Source of the DNA: Alishewanella jeotgali KCTC 22429
GTDB taxonomy: Bacteria; Pseudomonadota; Gammaproteobacteria; Enterobacterales; Alteromonadaceae
Direction of reading: 5' to 3'
Length of the DNA stretch: 64,000 bases
Assembly: GCF_000245735.1 (NCBI RefSeq)
Contig: NZ_AHTH01000017.1
Location: forward strand, 29,305-93,304
Both the position numbers and the translations under genes were made by a program. Numbering within the stretch: position 1 is the first letter of the stretch; the number at the start of each line of letters is the position of its first letter. The notes under the pieces are model-generated. The model saw only the letters and a list, made by a program, of their open reading frames with translations, searched no databases and was not told the origin of the DNA. Positions 20,748 through 29,657 of the stretch are shown here, piece by piece.

Positions 20748-21335
20748 ATGCAGGAACATATCAGACATCTGTTTAGTGAAAATATCCAAACCATGATCGC
20801 CACCAGTGAGGCGCTGGCCGGCCCGATTGAAAGCAGTGCTTTACTGTTGGTTGATGCCCTGATCAATGGCGGCAAGGTGATTTGCTGTGGCGAAGGTGCC
20901 TCCCGCAGCCTGGCCAGTCATTTCGCGCAATTATTGTTAGATCAGTTTGAAACCGAACGCCCTTGCCTGCCGGCCTTTGCCTTGCAGGCGGATGCGTCCA
21001 GCCTGCAACCGGGCAACCAGCAGAACCATGATTATCTGGCACGGCAGGTACGCGCCCTGGGGCAAGCGGCGGATGTGTTGGTGGTGATTTCTCTCAATGG
21101 CGCAGAACAAAGCCTGATCCGGGCTACCGAAGCGGCCTTAACCAAAGATATGAAAGTGATCGCGCTGACCGTGGATAACAGCAGTGAGTTATCCGGTTTG
21201 CTCAACCAGCAGGATGTGGAATTAAAGGTGCCAGCACATCGGCCGGCGCGGGTGGTGGAGTGTTACACCTTCCTATTACATTGTGTCTGCGAATTAATTG
21301 ATATGACGCTGTTCCCACAGCAAGGAGAGTTCTAA
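20748..21335 (+). CDS. diaA: DnaA initiator-associating protein DiaA (SIS domain)
   Basis: 195-residue SIS-domain protein related to phosphoheptose isomerase GmhA. In E. coli DiaA forms tetramers that bind DnaA and promote initiation at oriC. CCGEGASRSLASHFAQLLL (about 46-64) is the sugar-phosphate loop region and VLVVISLNGAEQSLI (about 109-123) the second SIS motif. The context between yraN and dolP is the diagnostic DiaA context and argues against a heptose isomerase role. The stop overlaps the dolP ATG by one base. Confidence 0.92.
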   Translation: MQEHIRHLFSENIQTMIATSEALAGPIESSALLLVDALINGGKVICCGEGASRSLASHFAQLLLDQFETERPCLPAFALQADASSLQPGNQQNHDYLARQVRALGQAADVLVVISLNGAEQSLIRATEAALTKDMKVIALTVDNSSELSGLLNQQDVELKVPAHRPARVVECYTFLLHCVCELIDMTLFPQQGEF

Positions 21336-21898
21336 TGGCTAAATTATTACCGTTACTGGCTGCATTGTTAGTACTACAAGGTTGCGCTGCCGCCGTCGTT
21401 GCCGGAGGCGCTACAGCGGTGACTTCGGCCCATGACAGACGCACCCTGGGTTCACAAATTGACGATAGTAGCATAGTGATGAAAGCGCGCCGGGCGCTGA
21501 GTGAAGATCAGCTGACTGCCAAAGGCAGCAATATCAATATCACCAGCTATAACGGCGTGGTATTGCTTACCGGGCAAACGCGCAGCGAACAAGTTAAAGA
21601 ACAGGCGCAACGGCTGGTACAGGATATTCCGAGCGTTAAAGTCGTACATAACCAAATCCGGCTGGGTAACAATACCTCCATGACCACCCGCACCCGTGAT
21701 AGCTGGATTGCAACTAAGGTAAAAACGCAGTTGCTGGCAGATGAGCGGGTCAGCGGCCTGAATATTCGCGTGGTCGCCGAAAACCAGGAAGTCTTTTTAA
21801 TGGGACTGGTTGGTGGCAACGAGGCCGATCGCGCCGTGGATATTGCCCGTAACGTCGAAGGCGTAGTGCGGGTGATTAAAGCCTTTGAAAACCCGTAA
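21335..21898 (+). CDS. dolP: Outer-membrane lipoprotein DolP (YraP), two BON domains
   Basis: 187 residues. Lipobox LQGC puts the lipidated Cys near residue 17. Two BON domains follow (about 45-110 and 122-187), each ending in the V-V-x-V-x-N or V-x-R-V-I-K pattern. DolP localises to division sites in E. coli and supports outer-membrane integrity and septal murein hydrolase regulation. It forms one unit with diaA by overlap. Confidence 0.93.
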   Translation: MAKLLPLLAALLVLQGCAAAVVAGGATAVTSAHDRRTLGSQIDDSSIVMKARRALSEDQLTAKGSNINITSYNGVVLLTGQTRSEQVKEQAQRLVQDIPSVKVVHNQIRLGNNTSMTTRTRDSWIATKVKTQLLADERVSGLNIRVVAENQEVFLMGLVGGNEADRAVDIARNVEGVVRVIKAFENP

Positions 21899-21910
21899 CA
21901 TCAATTAACA

Positions 21911-21940
21911 TACCCGGCGGCGTTATTAAGCAGCCGGGTA
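21911..21940. terminator. Hairpin between dolP and the DUF599 gene
   Basis: TACCCGGC and GCCGGGTA are perfect 8-base arms around a 14-base loop, extended outside by TAACA and TGTTA. It lies between convergent genes and could stop transcription from both sides. No T run follows on either strand, so function as an intrinsic terminator is uncertain. Confidence 0.5.
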
Positions 21941-22008
21941 CTGTGTTAACGCACTGCACGTATCGCGTTCAAAACACCAGCAGACGAACAAAATCCAACC
22001 TGTCAGGA

Positions 22009-22686
22009 TTAACACTCCTGCAAGGCTTTTAGGATCTTAGAATGAAACTCCCGGTGTTTCAGGATCAATAGCACCAGCACCGTAACCACCATAAACAAAG
22101 CGGCATCAATAAACCAGGTCAGGGCCGCGAGCGAAAAATAAATCGCTCTTAAACCATAGTTAAAAGAGTGCCCGGCCTGATCAATCACCTTAGCGGTGCG
22201 ATTTGCATACAACTGCTGCTCTTCCGGCGTCAGGGCTTTACCGTCCGGCGCGGCGCCAATCAGCACGCCGCCAAAGCCATACTGCCGTAACGACCAGGTA
22301 AACTGGAAAAAAGCAAACACATAAATAAAGGCTAATAACAGGATTTTGAGCTGGATTTGCATTTCCGACTGCACACTCCACGGGATCAGACCGCTGAGCA
22401 TGGTACTGAGTCGCTCACTGGAGGTCAGCACTGTCAGTAAACCCGCCAGGATCAGCAAACAGCTGGAGGCAAAAAAGGACACATTGCGTTCCAGGGTAGA
22501 GATCAAACCGACATCGGCCATCTTATTATCCCGGCGCAGCATCTGCTGCATCCAGTCATTGCGTTTGCGGCGCATTTCAAATGATAAGCAGGTCGACGTT
22601 TTCGCTCTTTTCTTGGCATACAGCGTATAACCAGACCACACTACACTGAACCAGAACACTGCTATGATATCCAGCCAACTCAACAT
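22009..22686 (-). CDS. DUF599 family membrane protein
   Basis: 225 residues with four main hydrophobic segments (about 5-22, 65-90, 107-130 and 185-212). The N-terminal DIIAVFWFSVVWSGYTLYA and RNDWMQQMLRRDNKMADVGL stretches match the DUF599 family as I remember it. No function is known and there are no catalytic motifs. The gene stands alone on the minus strand, 36 bases downstream of the thioesterase gene. Confidence 0.75.
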   Translation of the reverse strand: MLSWLDIIAVFWFSVVWSGYTLYAKKRAKTSTCLSFEMRRKRNDWMQQMLRRDNKMADVGLISTLERNVSFFASSCLLILAGLLTVLTSSERLSTMLSGLIPWSVQSEMQIQLKILLLAFIYVFAFFQFTWSLRQYGFGGVLIGAAPDGKALTPEEQQLYANRTAKVIDQAGHSFNYGLRAIYFSLAALTWFIDAALFMVVTVLVLLILKHREFHSKILKALQEC

Positions 22687-22722
22687 TTTTACCTCTCTAT
22701 CACTAGGGCGTATTGTAGCACT

Positions 22723-23175
22723 TTAGCCGACCAGATAGGTGCCGGTGCCGAGCGCAATATGCAAGCCTTGCTCGTTATGCAGCTCCATCCGGCATACTGC
22801 GACCTTGTTACCAGCCCGGATCACCCGCGCCGTGGCAATGAACTCTTCACCACGACCAGGCCGCAGATAGTCGGTGCGAATATCAATGGTACTCATCTTA
22901 CCAAACCGCTCTGCCAGTTCAGCCGGCGCCACGCTGCTAACCCGTCCCAGGGCACTGGCAACGGCCATTAAGCCGCCGGCCACATCCAGTACCGAGGCGA
23001 TCACGCCGCCATGCAGAATTTGCTGCAACGGGTTACCGACCAGTTGCGCTGACCAACGGAAACGGACTTCAGCCCCCTCCTCATCAAAGCGGGTAACGGT
23101 TAGGCCCAGTAGTTTGTTAAACGGCATTTCGTTGAAGGCAGCGGCAATATAGTTAAGTAGTTGTTCCGGCGTCAT
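22723..23175 (-). CDS. Hotdog-fold thioesterase family protein (YigI-like)
   Basis: 150 residues, the size of a single hotdog domain. LHGGVIASVLDVAGGLMAV near residues 55-73 is the helix-loop of the PaaI/YigI-type acyl-CoA thioesterases, and DYLRPGRGEEF near 107-117 is the second conserved strand. Substrate specificity cannot be read from the sequence. It lies immediately divergent from recQ. Confidence 0.8.
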   Translation of the reverse strand: MTPEQLLNYIAAAFNEMPFNKLLGLTVTRFDEEGAEVRFRWSAQLVGNPLQQILHGGVIASVLDVAGGLMAVASALGRVSSVAPAELAERFGKMSTIDIRTDYLRPGRGEEFIATARVIRAGNKVAVCRMELHNEQGLHIALGTGTYLVG

Positions 23176-23301
23176 TTTCAGCTCAGTGGTAAGACCTTTT
23201 CTGTCAGTGTAGCGGCAAAGGTGGCTGCTGCAAAGCCAATGCTGCTGTAAAACTCAGGCTTTTCTGCATACAATAGGCGTTTTTTCTGAGGTGCATTTCG
23301 G

Positions 23302-25119
23302 GTGTCAGAACAACTGCTGGCGGTATTAAAGCAAAGCTTCGGTTACAGCAGCTGGCGTAACGGTCAGCAGGAGATTATCTCGGCTGTGCTGCAGGGCCGG
23401 GATTGCTTTGTGTTGTTGCCCACCGGCGGTGGTAAATCACTCTGTTATCAGTTGCCAGCATTGCAGTTGCCCGGCGTGACCCTGGTGGTGTCGCCGCTGA
23501 TGTCGCTGATGAAAGATCAGGTCGATAGCCTGCGCGCCAACGGCATTGCCGCAGCCTATGTCAACAGCAGTTTGAGCCGGGAAGCGGTGTTGGACGTGCT
23601 AAACCAGCTGCGTTATGGCGAACTGAAACTGCTGTATGTGGCACCCGAGCGTTTGCTGCAACCGAGCTTTCTGGAGCGCTTGCAGGAGGTTGGCGTCAGC
23701 CTGTTTGCCATTGACGAAGCCCACTGTATCTCACAGTGGGGCCATGATTTCCGGCCCGACTATATGGCCTTGTCGCAACTGAAACAACGCTTTCCCGGTG
23801 TGCCCTTTATTGCTCTGACCGCCACTGCCGATCCGGCGACGCAGCAGGATATTCTGCAGCAACTGGGGTTAAGCAACCCTTATATTCATCGCGGTAGCTT
23901 TGACCGGCCGAATATCCGCTATACGGTACAGGAAAAATTCCGCCCGCTGGAGCAACTGCTGGCTTACCTGAAGCAACAGGAAAACCAGAGTGGCATTATT
24001 TACTGCAGCTCCCGGCGCAAAGTCGATGAACTGACCGCGCAACTGCAGGAACGGGGTTATAAAGTCGCAGCCTACCACGCCGGCCATGACTCAACCGAAC
24101 GGCAACGGGTGCAGGATGCCTTCAAGCGTGACGATATCAACCTGATTGTTGCCACCGTGGCCTTTGGCATGGGGGTCGATAAGCCGAATATCCGTTTTGT
24201 GGTGCATTTTGAATTGCCGCGCACCATTGAAGCCTATTATCAGGAAACGGGCCGCGCCGGTCGGGATGGTGTGGCAGCAGAGGCCGTGCTGCTGTTCGAT
24301 CCGGCAGATATCGGCAGGATGAAACGCTGGCTGGAAGCCGAGGAAAACCCGGGCCGGGCCGAGGTGGTATGGCAGCGCTTTTTATCGATGGCGGCCTTTG
24401 CAGAAGCGCAAACCTGTCGCCGACTGGTACTGCTGAATTACTTTGGTGAAGCGCGGCAACAGGCCTGCGGCAACTGCGATATCTGCCTGAACCCACCACA
24501 ACAATTTGATGGCACCGAGCTGGCCCAACAAGCGCTGTCCTGCGTGTACCGGGTTGGTCAGAATTTCGGTTTACATCATGTGATTGAGGTACTACGCGGT
24601 GGCCAGACGCAGAAAATCCTCGATTTTGGTCATGACAAGGTCTCGACCTGGGGCCTGGGCAAAGCACTGAGTCACGATTATTGGCTGAGTATCTTCCGTC
24701 AGCTGATCCATTTTGGCTTATTACAACAGGATATCAGCCATCATTCGGTACTGCGGCTGTTACCGGCAGCGCGGCCGGTATTGCGCGGTGAGCAACAGTT
24801 ATCTCTGGCAGTACCCAGGCTACAAAGCGTGGCGAAAGCCCCGGCGAAACTGGCCAATCAGAATTATGACCGTCAGCTGTTTGCACGGCTCAGGGCACTG
24901 CGCAAAAGGATCGCTGAGCGCGATGATGTGCCGCCCTTTGTGGTATTCAGCGACGCCACCCTGATTGATATGTGCCAGAAACTGCCGACCGATAATGCTG
25001 GTATGCTGGCGGTAAGCGGCGTTGGCTATACCAAGCTCGGCCGCTATGGCGCCGACTTTCTGACCGAAATTAACGACTACTTAGCGGCCGAATTGCCTGC
25101 AGGCGGTAAGCTGGCGTAA
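23302..25119 (+). CDS. recQ: ATP-dependent DNA helicase RecQ
   Basis: 605-residue 3'-5' helicase with the complete RecQ layout: DEAD-like helicase core with LLPTGGGKSLCYQLP (Walker A, about residue 47-61) and DEAHCISQWGHDFRPDY, the C-terminal helicase domain ending ETGRAGRDG, a zinc-binding region with C-x(n)-CGNCDIC (about 375-400), a winged-helix domain and a C-terminal HRDC domain (about 525-600). The start is GTG. Its last 43 bases overlap the end of the convergent cytochrome gene. Confidence 0.97.
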   Translation: MSEQLLAVLKQSFGYSSWRNGQQEIISAVLQGRDCFVLLPTGGGKSLCYQLPALQLPGVTLVVSPLMSLMKDQVDSLRANGIAAAYVNSSLSREAVLDVLNQLRYGELKLLYVAPERLLQPSFLERLQEVGVSLFAIDEAHCISQWGHDFRPDYMALSQLKQRFPGVPFIALTATADPATQQDILQQLGLSNPYIHRGSFDRPNIRYTVQEKFRPLEQLLAYLKQQENQSGIIYCSSRRKVDELTAQLQERGYKVAAYHAGHDSTERQRVQDAFKRDDINLIVATVAFGMGVDKPNIRFVVHFELPRTIEAYYQETGRAGRDGVAAEAVLLFDPADIGRMKRWLEAEENPGRAEVVWQRFLSMAAFAEAQTCRRLVLLNYFGEARQQACGNCDICLNPPQQFDGTELAQQALSCVYRVGQNFGLHHVIEVLRGGQTQKILDFGHDKVSTWGLGKALSHDYWLSIFRQLIHFGLLQQDISHHSVLRLLPAARPVLRGEQQLSLAVPRLQSVAKAPAKLANQNYDRQLFARLRALRKRIAERDDVPPFVVFSDATLIDMCQKLPTDNAGMLAVSGVGYTKLGRYGADFLTEINDYLAAELPAGGKLA

Positions 25120-25394
25120 AAGGCAGCGATATCGGCAATATCCTGCTCTGACAGTCCGCTTGCCATCGGTGACATCACCGCATGGCGGCGCTCACCATCG
25201 CGGTAGGCCTTTATGGCCAGCTGCAGGTATTTCACTTTCTGACCAGCCAGATTCGGGTACTCGGCAATCACCGCTATACCATCAGCGCCATGACAGGCCA
25301 CGCAGACCGCGGCCTTTTGCCGGCCCTGTTCAATATCAGCCGCCAACGCTGGCCAGGCTAAGGCCAACAACAGTAACAGAACATGCTTGTACAT
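25077..25394 (-). CDS. Small periplasmic cytochrome c (class I)
   Basis: About 105 residues. A signal peptide (MYKHVLLLLLALAWPALA) precedes one haem-binding CVACH motif near residue 34, and M-S-P-M near residue 75 supplies the likely axial Met. I choose the ATG at 25394, which has GAGGG upstream, over an ATG 15 codons earlier that would disturb the signal peptide. It resembles the cytochrome c553/c4 half-domain proteins that act as periplasmic electron carriers. The gene overlaps the recQ 3' end by 43 bases in opposite orientation. Confidence 0.85.
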   Translation of the reverse strand: MYKHVLLLLLALAWPALAADIEQGRQKAAVCVACHGADGIAVIAEYPNLAGQKVKYLQLAIKAYRDGERRHAVMSPMASGLSEQDIADIAAFYASLPPAGNSAAK

Positions 25395-25486
25395 TAGGAT
25401 CCCTCTGTTTATTATCATTATCACCCTATTAATCCGCAAACTGGCCTGCTGCTCAAGCCATCTGCACGTCTATTCCGGAGTTTCTT

Positions 25487-26668
25487 TTGCTGCTGTGGTT
25501 ACGCCGTTTCACCTGTCTGCTGCTGGCCATGGTCTTTAGCCAGCAAAGCTATGCTATTGAGCAGCCGCTGGCAGAGCAATTGTTGCAGCGCTCCATAGTG
25601 GTACCTAAGGTGCAGTATCAAATTACGGCGGTGGAACTCAGTGCCGAAGAGTTAATACGGGACCGGGCGCTGTTTCACCAGTTTAATGATTTACCCGCCG
25701 GCAAGGCCACACTCAGAGTTACGGCACAACAAGCACTCTGGTTGCTGGTACAACTAAACAATCCGTTTCCAGAACCCTGGCAAGCCTGGCTGCATTACCC
25801 ATTTTTACCGGCAGATCGACTCAGCTTTTACCAATTACAACCAGAGATCCCCAGCGCCCAGCTATTGGGTAAAACCGGTAGTTTGTTGCCATACAGCGAG
25901 CGTGCCCTACCGGTACGGGGCTATGTCCAATCAATTTCTCTGGAGGCCAATGGCAGTGCAACCTTATTATTAAAAATTCAGGATGCGTCCTTGTTAGGTA
26001 CTGAGCTCAGGCTAGCCAGTTTACCGATCTTACTAGCCGAGGCGCAGCAACAGCTGTTAGAAGATGCCTTGCTCAGTGGCGTATTGTTGTTGCTGGTTTT
26101 AACCATTCTGTATTGCAGCTGGTTACAGCGTAATACAGCGCTGTGTTTTCTGGCCGGATTCTATCTGAGCTTTGCGCTGGTATTGGGTATTTTAAACGGG
26201 CTGGCTTTTAATCAGTTATGGCCGGTTTACCCTGAGCTTAACCCGGTTATTCTCTATATTGCAGTCGGCAGTTGCCTGCTCTGTTTATCCCTGTTTAGCC
26301 GCCGTAGTCTGCTGCAATATGCTGGCTCCAGAGCCAGACAACTCAATATGCTGGCTGCTGCGGCAGCCTTGTTACTAATCTTTAGCCCCTTATTTGCCAG
26401 TGGTCCGCTGAAGCTGCAGCTGCTGTTTGTCAGTGTCAGCGTAACCCTGAGCATCGTTATTATTCAGGCCATCTATATCAGCCTGACCACTGAGCTGAAG
26501 GCCGCTCCCCGCTACGCCCTACAAGCGACGCTTGGTACTTTCTGCCTGCTGTTTGTGCAAACCCGCTACCTGTCGGGGTTTGCCGAGTGGTTAAATCTGG
26601 CTATTTTTTTGCTGTTAGTCTCCAGCGCCCTGCTGCTGCAGCCGGCACGGTCGCAGTACGTCAACTGA
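25487..26668 (+). CDS. 7TM-DISM receptor-like membrane protein lacking an output domain
   Basis: 393 residues. A signal peptide is followed by a periplasmic beta-rich region (about 25-180) resembling the 7TMR-DISMED2 sensory domain (RDRALFHQF, LWLLVQLNNPF, WLHYPFLPADRLSFYQL), then seven hydrophobic helices (about 185-390). Proteins of this class normally continue into GGDEF, kinase or HTH domains; this one stops after the membrane part. The start is TTG at 25487 with CCGGAG 6 bases upstream. The next gene is unrelated, so no split output domain is seen. Confidence 0.72.
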   Translation: MLLWLRRFTCLLLAMVFSQQSYAIEQPLAEQLLQRSIVVPKVQYQITAVELSAEELIRDRALFHQFNDLPAGKATLRVTAQQALWLLVQLNNPFPEPWQAWLHYPFLPADRLSFYQLQPEIPSAQLLGKTGSLLPYSERALPVRGYVQSISLEANGSATLLLKIQDASLLGTELRLASLPILLAEAQQQLLEDALLSGVLLLLVLTILYCSWLQRNTALCFLAGFYLSFALVLGILNGLAFNQLWPVYPELNPVILYIAVGSCLLCLSLFSRRSLLQYAGSRARQLNMLAAAAALLLIFSPLFASGPLKLQLLFVSVSVTLSIVIIQAIYISLTTELKAAPRYALQATLGTFCLLFVQTRYLSGFAEWLNLAIFLLLVSSALLLQPARSQYVN

Positions 26669-26782
26669 CGATTTTTACACCAGCCTATTGCGTAGCAGCC
26701 GTCCGGCACACTAAAATGCGCCGGCGGCAAGTCGCCGTTTCACGACTACAATTCATTAATAGTTATTTCGTTCGGAGTCTTT

Positions 26783-27385
26783 ATGCAACGACTGCGTGAG
26801 TTATCGCGTCGTGTTGAGGCTGTGTATGGCGAAATGGCGGACACCTTTTCCGGTTATCAACGTGCCAGCGGCCTAACCTGCCGTGACAGTTGTGGTGAAT
26901 GTTGCACTCAAACCACCATTGAGGCGACGGTGCTGGAAGCGTTGCCGCTGGCATTACACCTGTTTGATCAGGGTAAAGCAGAGCAGACACTGACACAACT
27001 CGAAGAGTTACCAGAGGTATCTGGCTGCTTTTTTTATCAGCGTTTATCCTTTGATGGTAAACAAGGCCATTGTACTGTGTATCAGCAAAGACCCAGTATT
27101 TGCCGGATGTTTGGCGCGGCCGGCTATCGCGACAAACAAGGCCAGGCTTCGCTATCGGTCTGCAAGGTGATTAAAGCGGATAAACTGGAAAAATATCAGC
27201 AGCATTTAATTATGCTAACCGCTAACCCACCGCCAATGATGATGAGCATTAAAGAGCAAGTTAGTCAGTTGGACTACGAGCTGGGTAATAAACACTACCC
27301 GATTAATCAGGCCTTTAAACTGGCACTGGAAAAAGTGTTGTTAAAAGCCTATTACAGCAGTTTTGACGGTGAGCAGATCGCCTGA
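26783..27385 (+). CDS. YkgJ-family cysteine-cluster protein
   Basis: 200 residues with the CxxCxxCC-type metal cluster of the YkgJ family: CRDSCGECC near residues 29-37 and C-x(n)-CRMFG near 104-112. A metal (zinc or iron-sulfur) is usually assumed for the cluster, and no function is established. The ATG has CGGAG upstream. The gene ends with a good terminator at 27408-27442 and appears monocistronic. Confidence 0.75.
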   Translation: MQRLRELSRRVEAVYGEMADTFSGYQRASGLTCRDSCGECCTQTTIEATVLEALPLALHLFDQGKAEQTLTQLEELPEVSGCFFYQRLSFDGKQGHCTVYQQRPSICRMFGAAGYRDKQGQASLSVCKVIKADKLEKYQQHLIMLTANPPPMMMSIKEQVSQLDYELGNKHYPINQAFKLALEKVLLKAYYSSFDGEQIA

Positions 27386-27407
27386 ATTAATCTGAATTAA
27401 GCAGACC

Positions 27408-27442
27408 GCATGCCGGGCTCGCAAACCCGGCGTGCACTTTTT
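27408..27442 (+). terminator. Intrinsic terminator after the YkgJ-family gene
   Basis: GCATGCCGGG and CCCGGCGTGC form a 10-base stem with one mismatch around an 8-base loop, followed by ACTTTTT on the plus strand. Confidence 0.85.
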
Positions 27443-27467
27443 ATCCCAGAGCTAATCAGGCTCAGTG

Positions 27468-28487
27468 TTAAAACCCGGCCAGCACAATCTTACCTATTGC
27501 TTTACCGCTCTCTAACAGTGCATGCGCCTGCTTTAAATTTTCCGCATTAATCTTGCCGAAGCTCTGCTTGAGCGTGGTATTAATCTGGCCCTGCTCAATC
27601 AGGCGGCTAAGATCGGTCAGAATTTGATGCTGGGTCAGCAGATCTGGTGTGCTAAACAGCGAGCGGGTGAACATAAACTCCCAGTGCAGCGAAATACTCT
27701 TTTGTTTGAGCGGCATAATATCAAGACCGCCAACCGGATCATCAATTAATGCCAGCTTGCCTTGTGGCGCCAGCAACTGCACCAGCTCAGCATAATGCTG
27801 ATCAGTTTGGGTCAGGCTGGCAACGTGGCTGACCGCCCGGATCCCCAACTGCTGTAGCTGCGGTATTAATGGCTGATTGTGGTTAACCACATAGTGCGCT
27901 CCCAGCTCTTGCACCCACTGCTGACTCTCCGGCCGGGACGCCGTCGCTACTATTGTCACTGTCGTCAGTTGGCGGGCCAGCTGCACCAGTATAGAGCCGA
28001 CACCACCGGCCGCACCTGTTACCAGTAATACCGGCTTGGGATGTTTTAAGCTGGGCGTTGCCAGCTCGAGCCGATCAAACAACAGCTCCCAGGCTGTCAG
28101 GGCGGTAAGCGGTAAGGCCGCCGCCTGTTCAAAGCTCAGATTCGCTGGCATCTTACCCACGATCCGCTCATCGACCAGCTGATATTCGGCGTTTGAGCCC
28201 TGTCGCTGCAATGCCCCGGCATAATACACCCGATCACCGGGCGCAAAGCGGCTAACCTGCTCACCTACCGCGACCACTTCACCGGCGGCATCCCAGCCCA
28301 GCACCTTATATTCACCGGCGGCGGGCGTGACTCTCTTGCGGATCTTGGTATCCACCGGATTAACCGAGACCGCTGCCACCCTAACCAAAATATCGTGGCC
28401 TGCGGCGACCGGAGTGGCTAATTCTATATCCAATAACGACGCCGGCTCGCTAATGGCCAGTGATTGCTGATAACCGACTGCTTTCAT
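27468..28487 (-). CDS. MDR-family zinc-independent-type oxidoreductase (quinone oxidoreductase-like)
   Basis: 339 residues of the medium-chain dehydrogenase/reductase fold: GroES-like domain with GWDAAGEVVAVG (about 64-75) and DRVYYAG, then a Rossmann domain with VTGAAGGVGSILVQLA (about 155-170), the NADPH loop of quinone oxidoreductases and zinc-type alcohol dehydrogenase-like proteins. The catalytic zinc cysteine of true alcohol dehydrogenases is not obvious. The substrate is unknown. It starts one base after the DUF4862 gene ends, so the two are probably co-transcribed. Confidence 0.82.
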   Translation of the reverse strand: MKAVGYQQSLAISEPASLLDIELATPVAAGHDILVRVAAVSVNPVDTKIRKRVTPAAGEYKVLGWDAAGEVVAVGEQVSRFAPGDRVYYAGALQRQGSNAEYQLVDERIVGKMPANLSFEQAAALPLTALTAWELLFDRLELATPSLKHPKPVLLVTGAAGGVGSILVQLARQLTTVTIVATASRPESQQWVQELGAHYVVNHNQPLIPQLQQLGIRAVSHVASLTQTDQHYAELVQLLAPQGKLALIDDPVGGLDIMPLKQKSISLHWEFMFTRSLFSTPDLLTQHQILTDLSRLIEQGQINTTLKQSFGKINAENLKQAHALLESGKAIGKIVLAGF

Positions 28488-28488
28488 C

Positions 28489-29487
28489 TTAGATGCTCCC
28501 GTTAACTGGTGAAATGGAACTGATTAACGCCTGTTGCTGTGTCAGGATCTGTAACTGCGCCTGCAGTAAAGTTAAGCGCTCGGCCACAGTAGCGGTAACT
28601 GGCCGCACACCGATTTTCAGGCCCAGTACGCTTAAGTGTTCAACCGGGCTGGCTGCCTTGAGCGCCGCACCAACCTGCTGCTCGGTCAGCCAGGAACAGG
28701 CCGAGCCCAACTCAGGTGCCTGGGCATTACGGATCGGTTGATGACTGTCGCGCCAGGCACCATAGGCACTGTCTTCGCCGGAGACGCCGGAAAACATCAA
28801 ACCGGCCAGCAGCCCTGCGTCTTTTGCCGCCTGAATATGTGCAATAGCCGCAGCGGGATCACGACCTTCAAATACCGAACGCCCCCAGTTAATCACCACG
28901 CCAACCGGGGCAGCACCCTGCTGTTTTAACTGACTTAAGACGGCAAGCTCATCGCTCAGGCTCAAAAAGCCCTTCGACGGCAACTGCGGTGGCAGATAGG
29001 CATCACAATGCTCGACCTGCAGCTGGGCACCCTGCCAGTCCCAACTGAGCAGCTGCTGCATCGACGCCATAAAGCAGGCGGCACTACCTGCAACCTTGTC
29101 CCGTGCCGGCGCTGTGTGCAGCATGATAGCTTTAACCGCCTGTCGCCCCAGATGCTGATTTAACTTCAGAATCGCCTGGCGGGCGGCCTGCATAAAGTCG
29201 AGTGCCGCCTGGCGCCCCGCCGGATCGGTCGATGCCAGCCCGAAGCCGGGCTGAGTCGCCAGTGCATTCATCACCCCGGGAATAGTCGTAAATACATAAT
29301 CCCAGTGCGGCGCCAGATGCTGTAAAAACCAGGCATCATCATGCTGATGCAGTTGCCCGAGAAAGGGATGCTCTAGTCCTTTGACCTCTGCTAAGCCTGC
29401 CAGCCCACGATAATAGTCGGCCTCCAGCTGCGCGTCCCAACCGCTGACATTGGCCGAAGCGGCATAAGCACCAAGAAAATATCCCAT
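28489..29487 (-). CDS. DUF4862 family protein
   Basis: About 332 residues starting MGYFLGAYAAS, a start I recognise as typical of DUF4862. The upstream open frame extends 78 codons further but overlaps the divergent DsbA-like gene and looks noncoding; an ATG at 29517 is a second option. The protein looks soluble and barrel-like, with charged loop motifs such as QLQVEHCDAY and VGVVINWGRS that resemble xylose-isomerase-type TIM barrels. No function is established. Confidence 0.68.
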   Translation of the reverse strand: MGYFLGAYAASANVSGWDAQLEADYYRGLAGLAEVKGLEHPFLGQLHQHDDAWFLQHLAPHWDYVFTTIPGVMNALATQPGFGLASTDPAGRQAALDFMQAARQAILKLNQHLGRQAVKAIMLHTAPARDKVAGSAACFMASMQQLLSWDWQGAQLQVEHCDAYLPPQLPSKGFLSLSDELAVLSQLKQQGAAPVGVVINWGRSVFEGRDPAAAIAHIQAAKDAGLLAGLMFSGVSGEDSAYGAWRDSHQPIRNAQAPELGSACSWLTEQQVGAALKAASPVEHLSVLGLKIGVRPVTATVAERLTLLQAQLQILTQQQALISSISPVNGSI

Positions 29488-29657
29488 GTTGTTCCATCGC
29501 TTAACCTGTGATGTCATTATCATAACCTGATTAGGCGAAAAGTCGCAGCCTGTTAGCCGCTCATCGGTTAGCATCTGCCGCGCGGCGCCGGATAATTGTG
29601 GTAGGCCGCGAAAATCCGTACACTGCACTCTCCCGCTTTTAACGTTAAGGTTGTTGT

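Noticed and set aside
24137..24667. 176-codon open frame on the minus strand inside recQ
   Set aside because: It is antisense to conserved RecQ helicase and zinc-finger motifs and its Pro/Arg/Ser-rich translation has no protein character.
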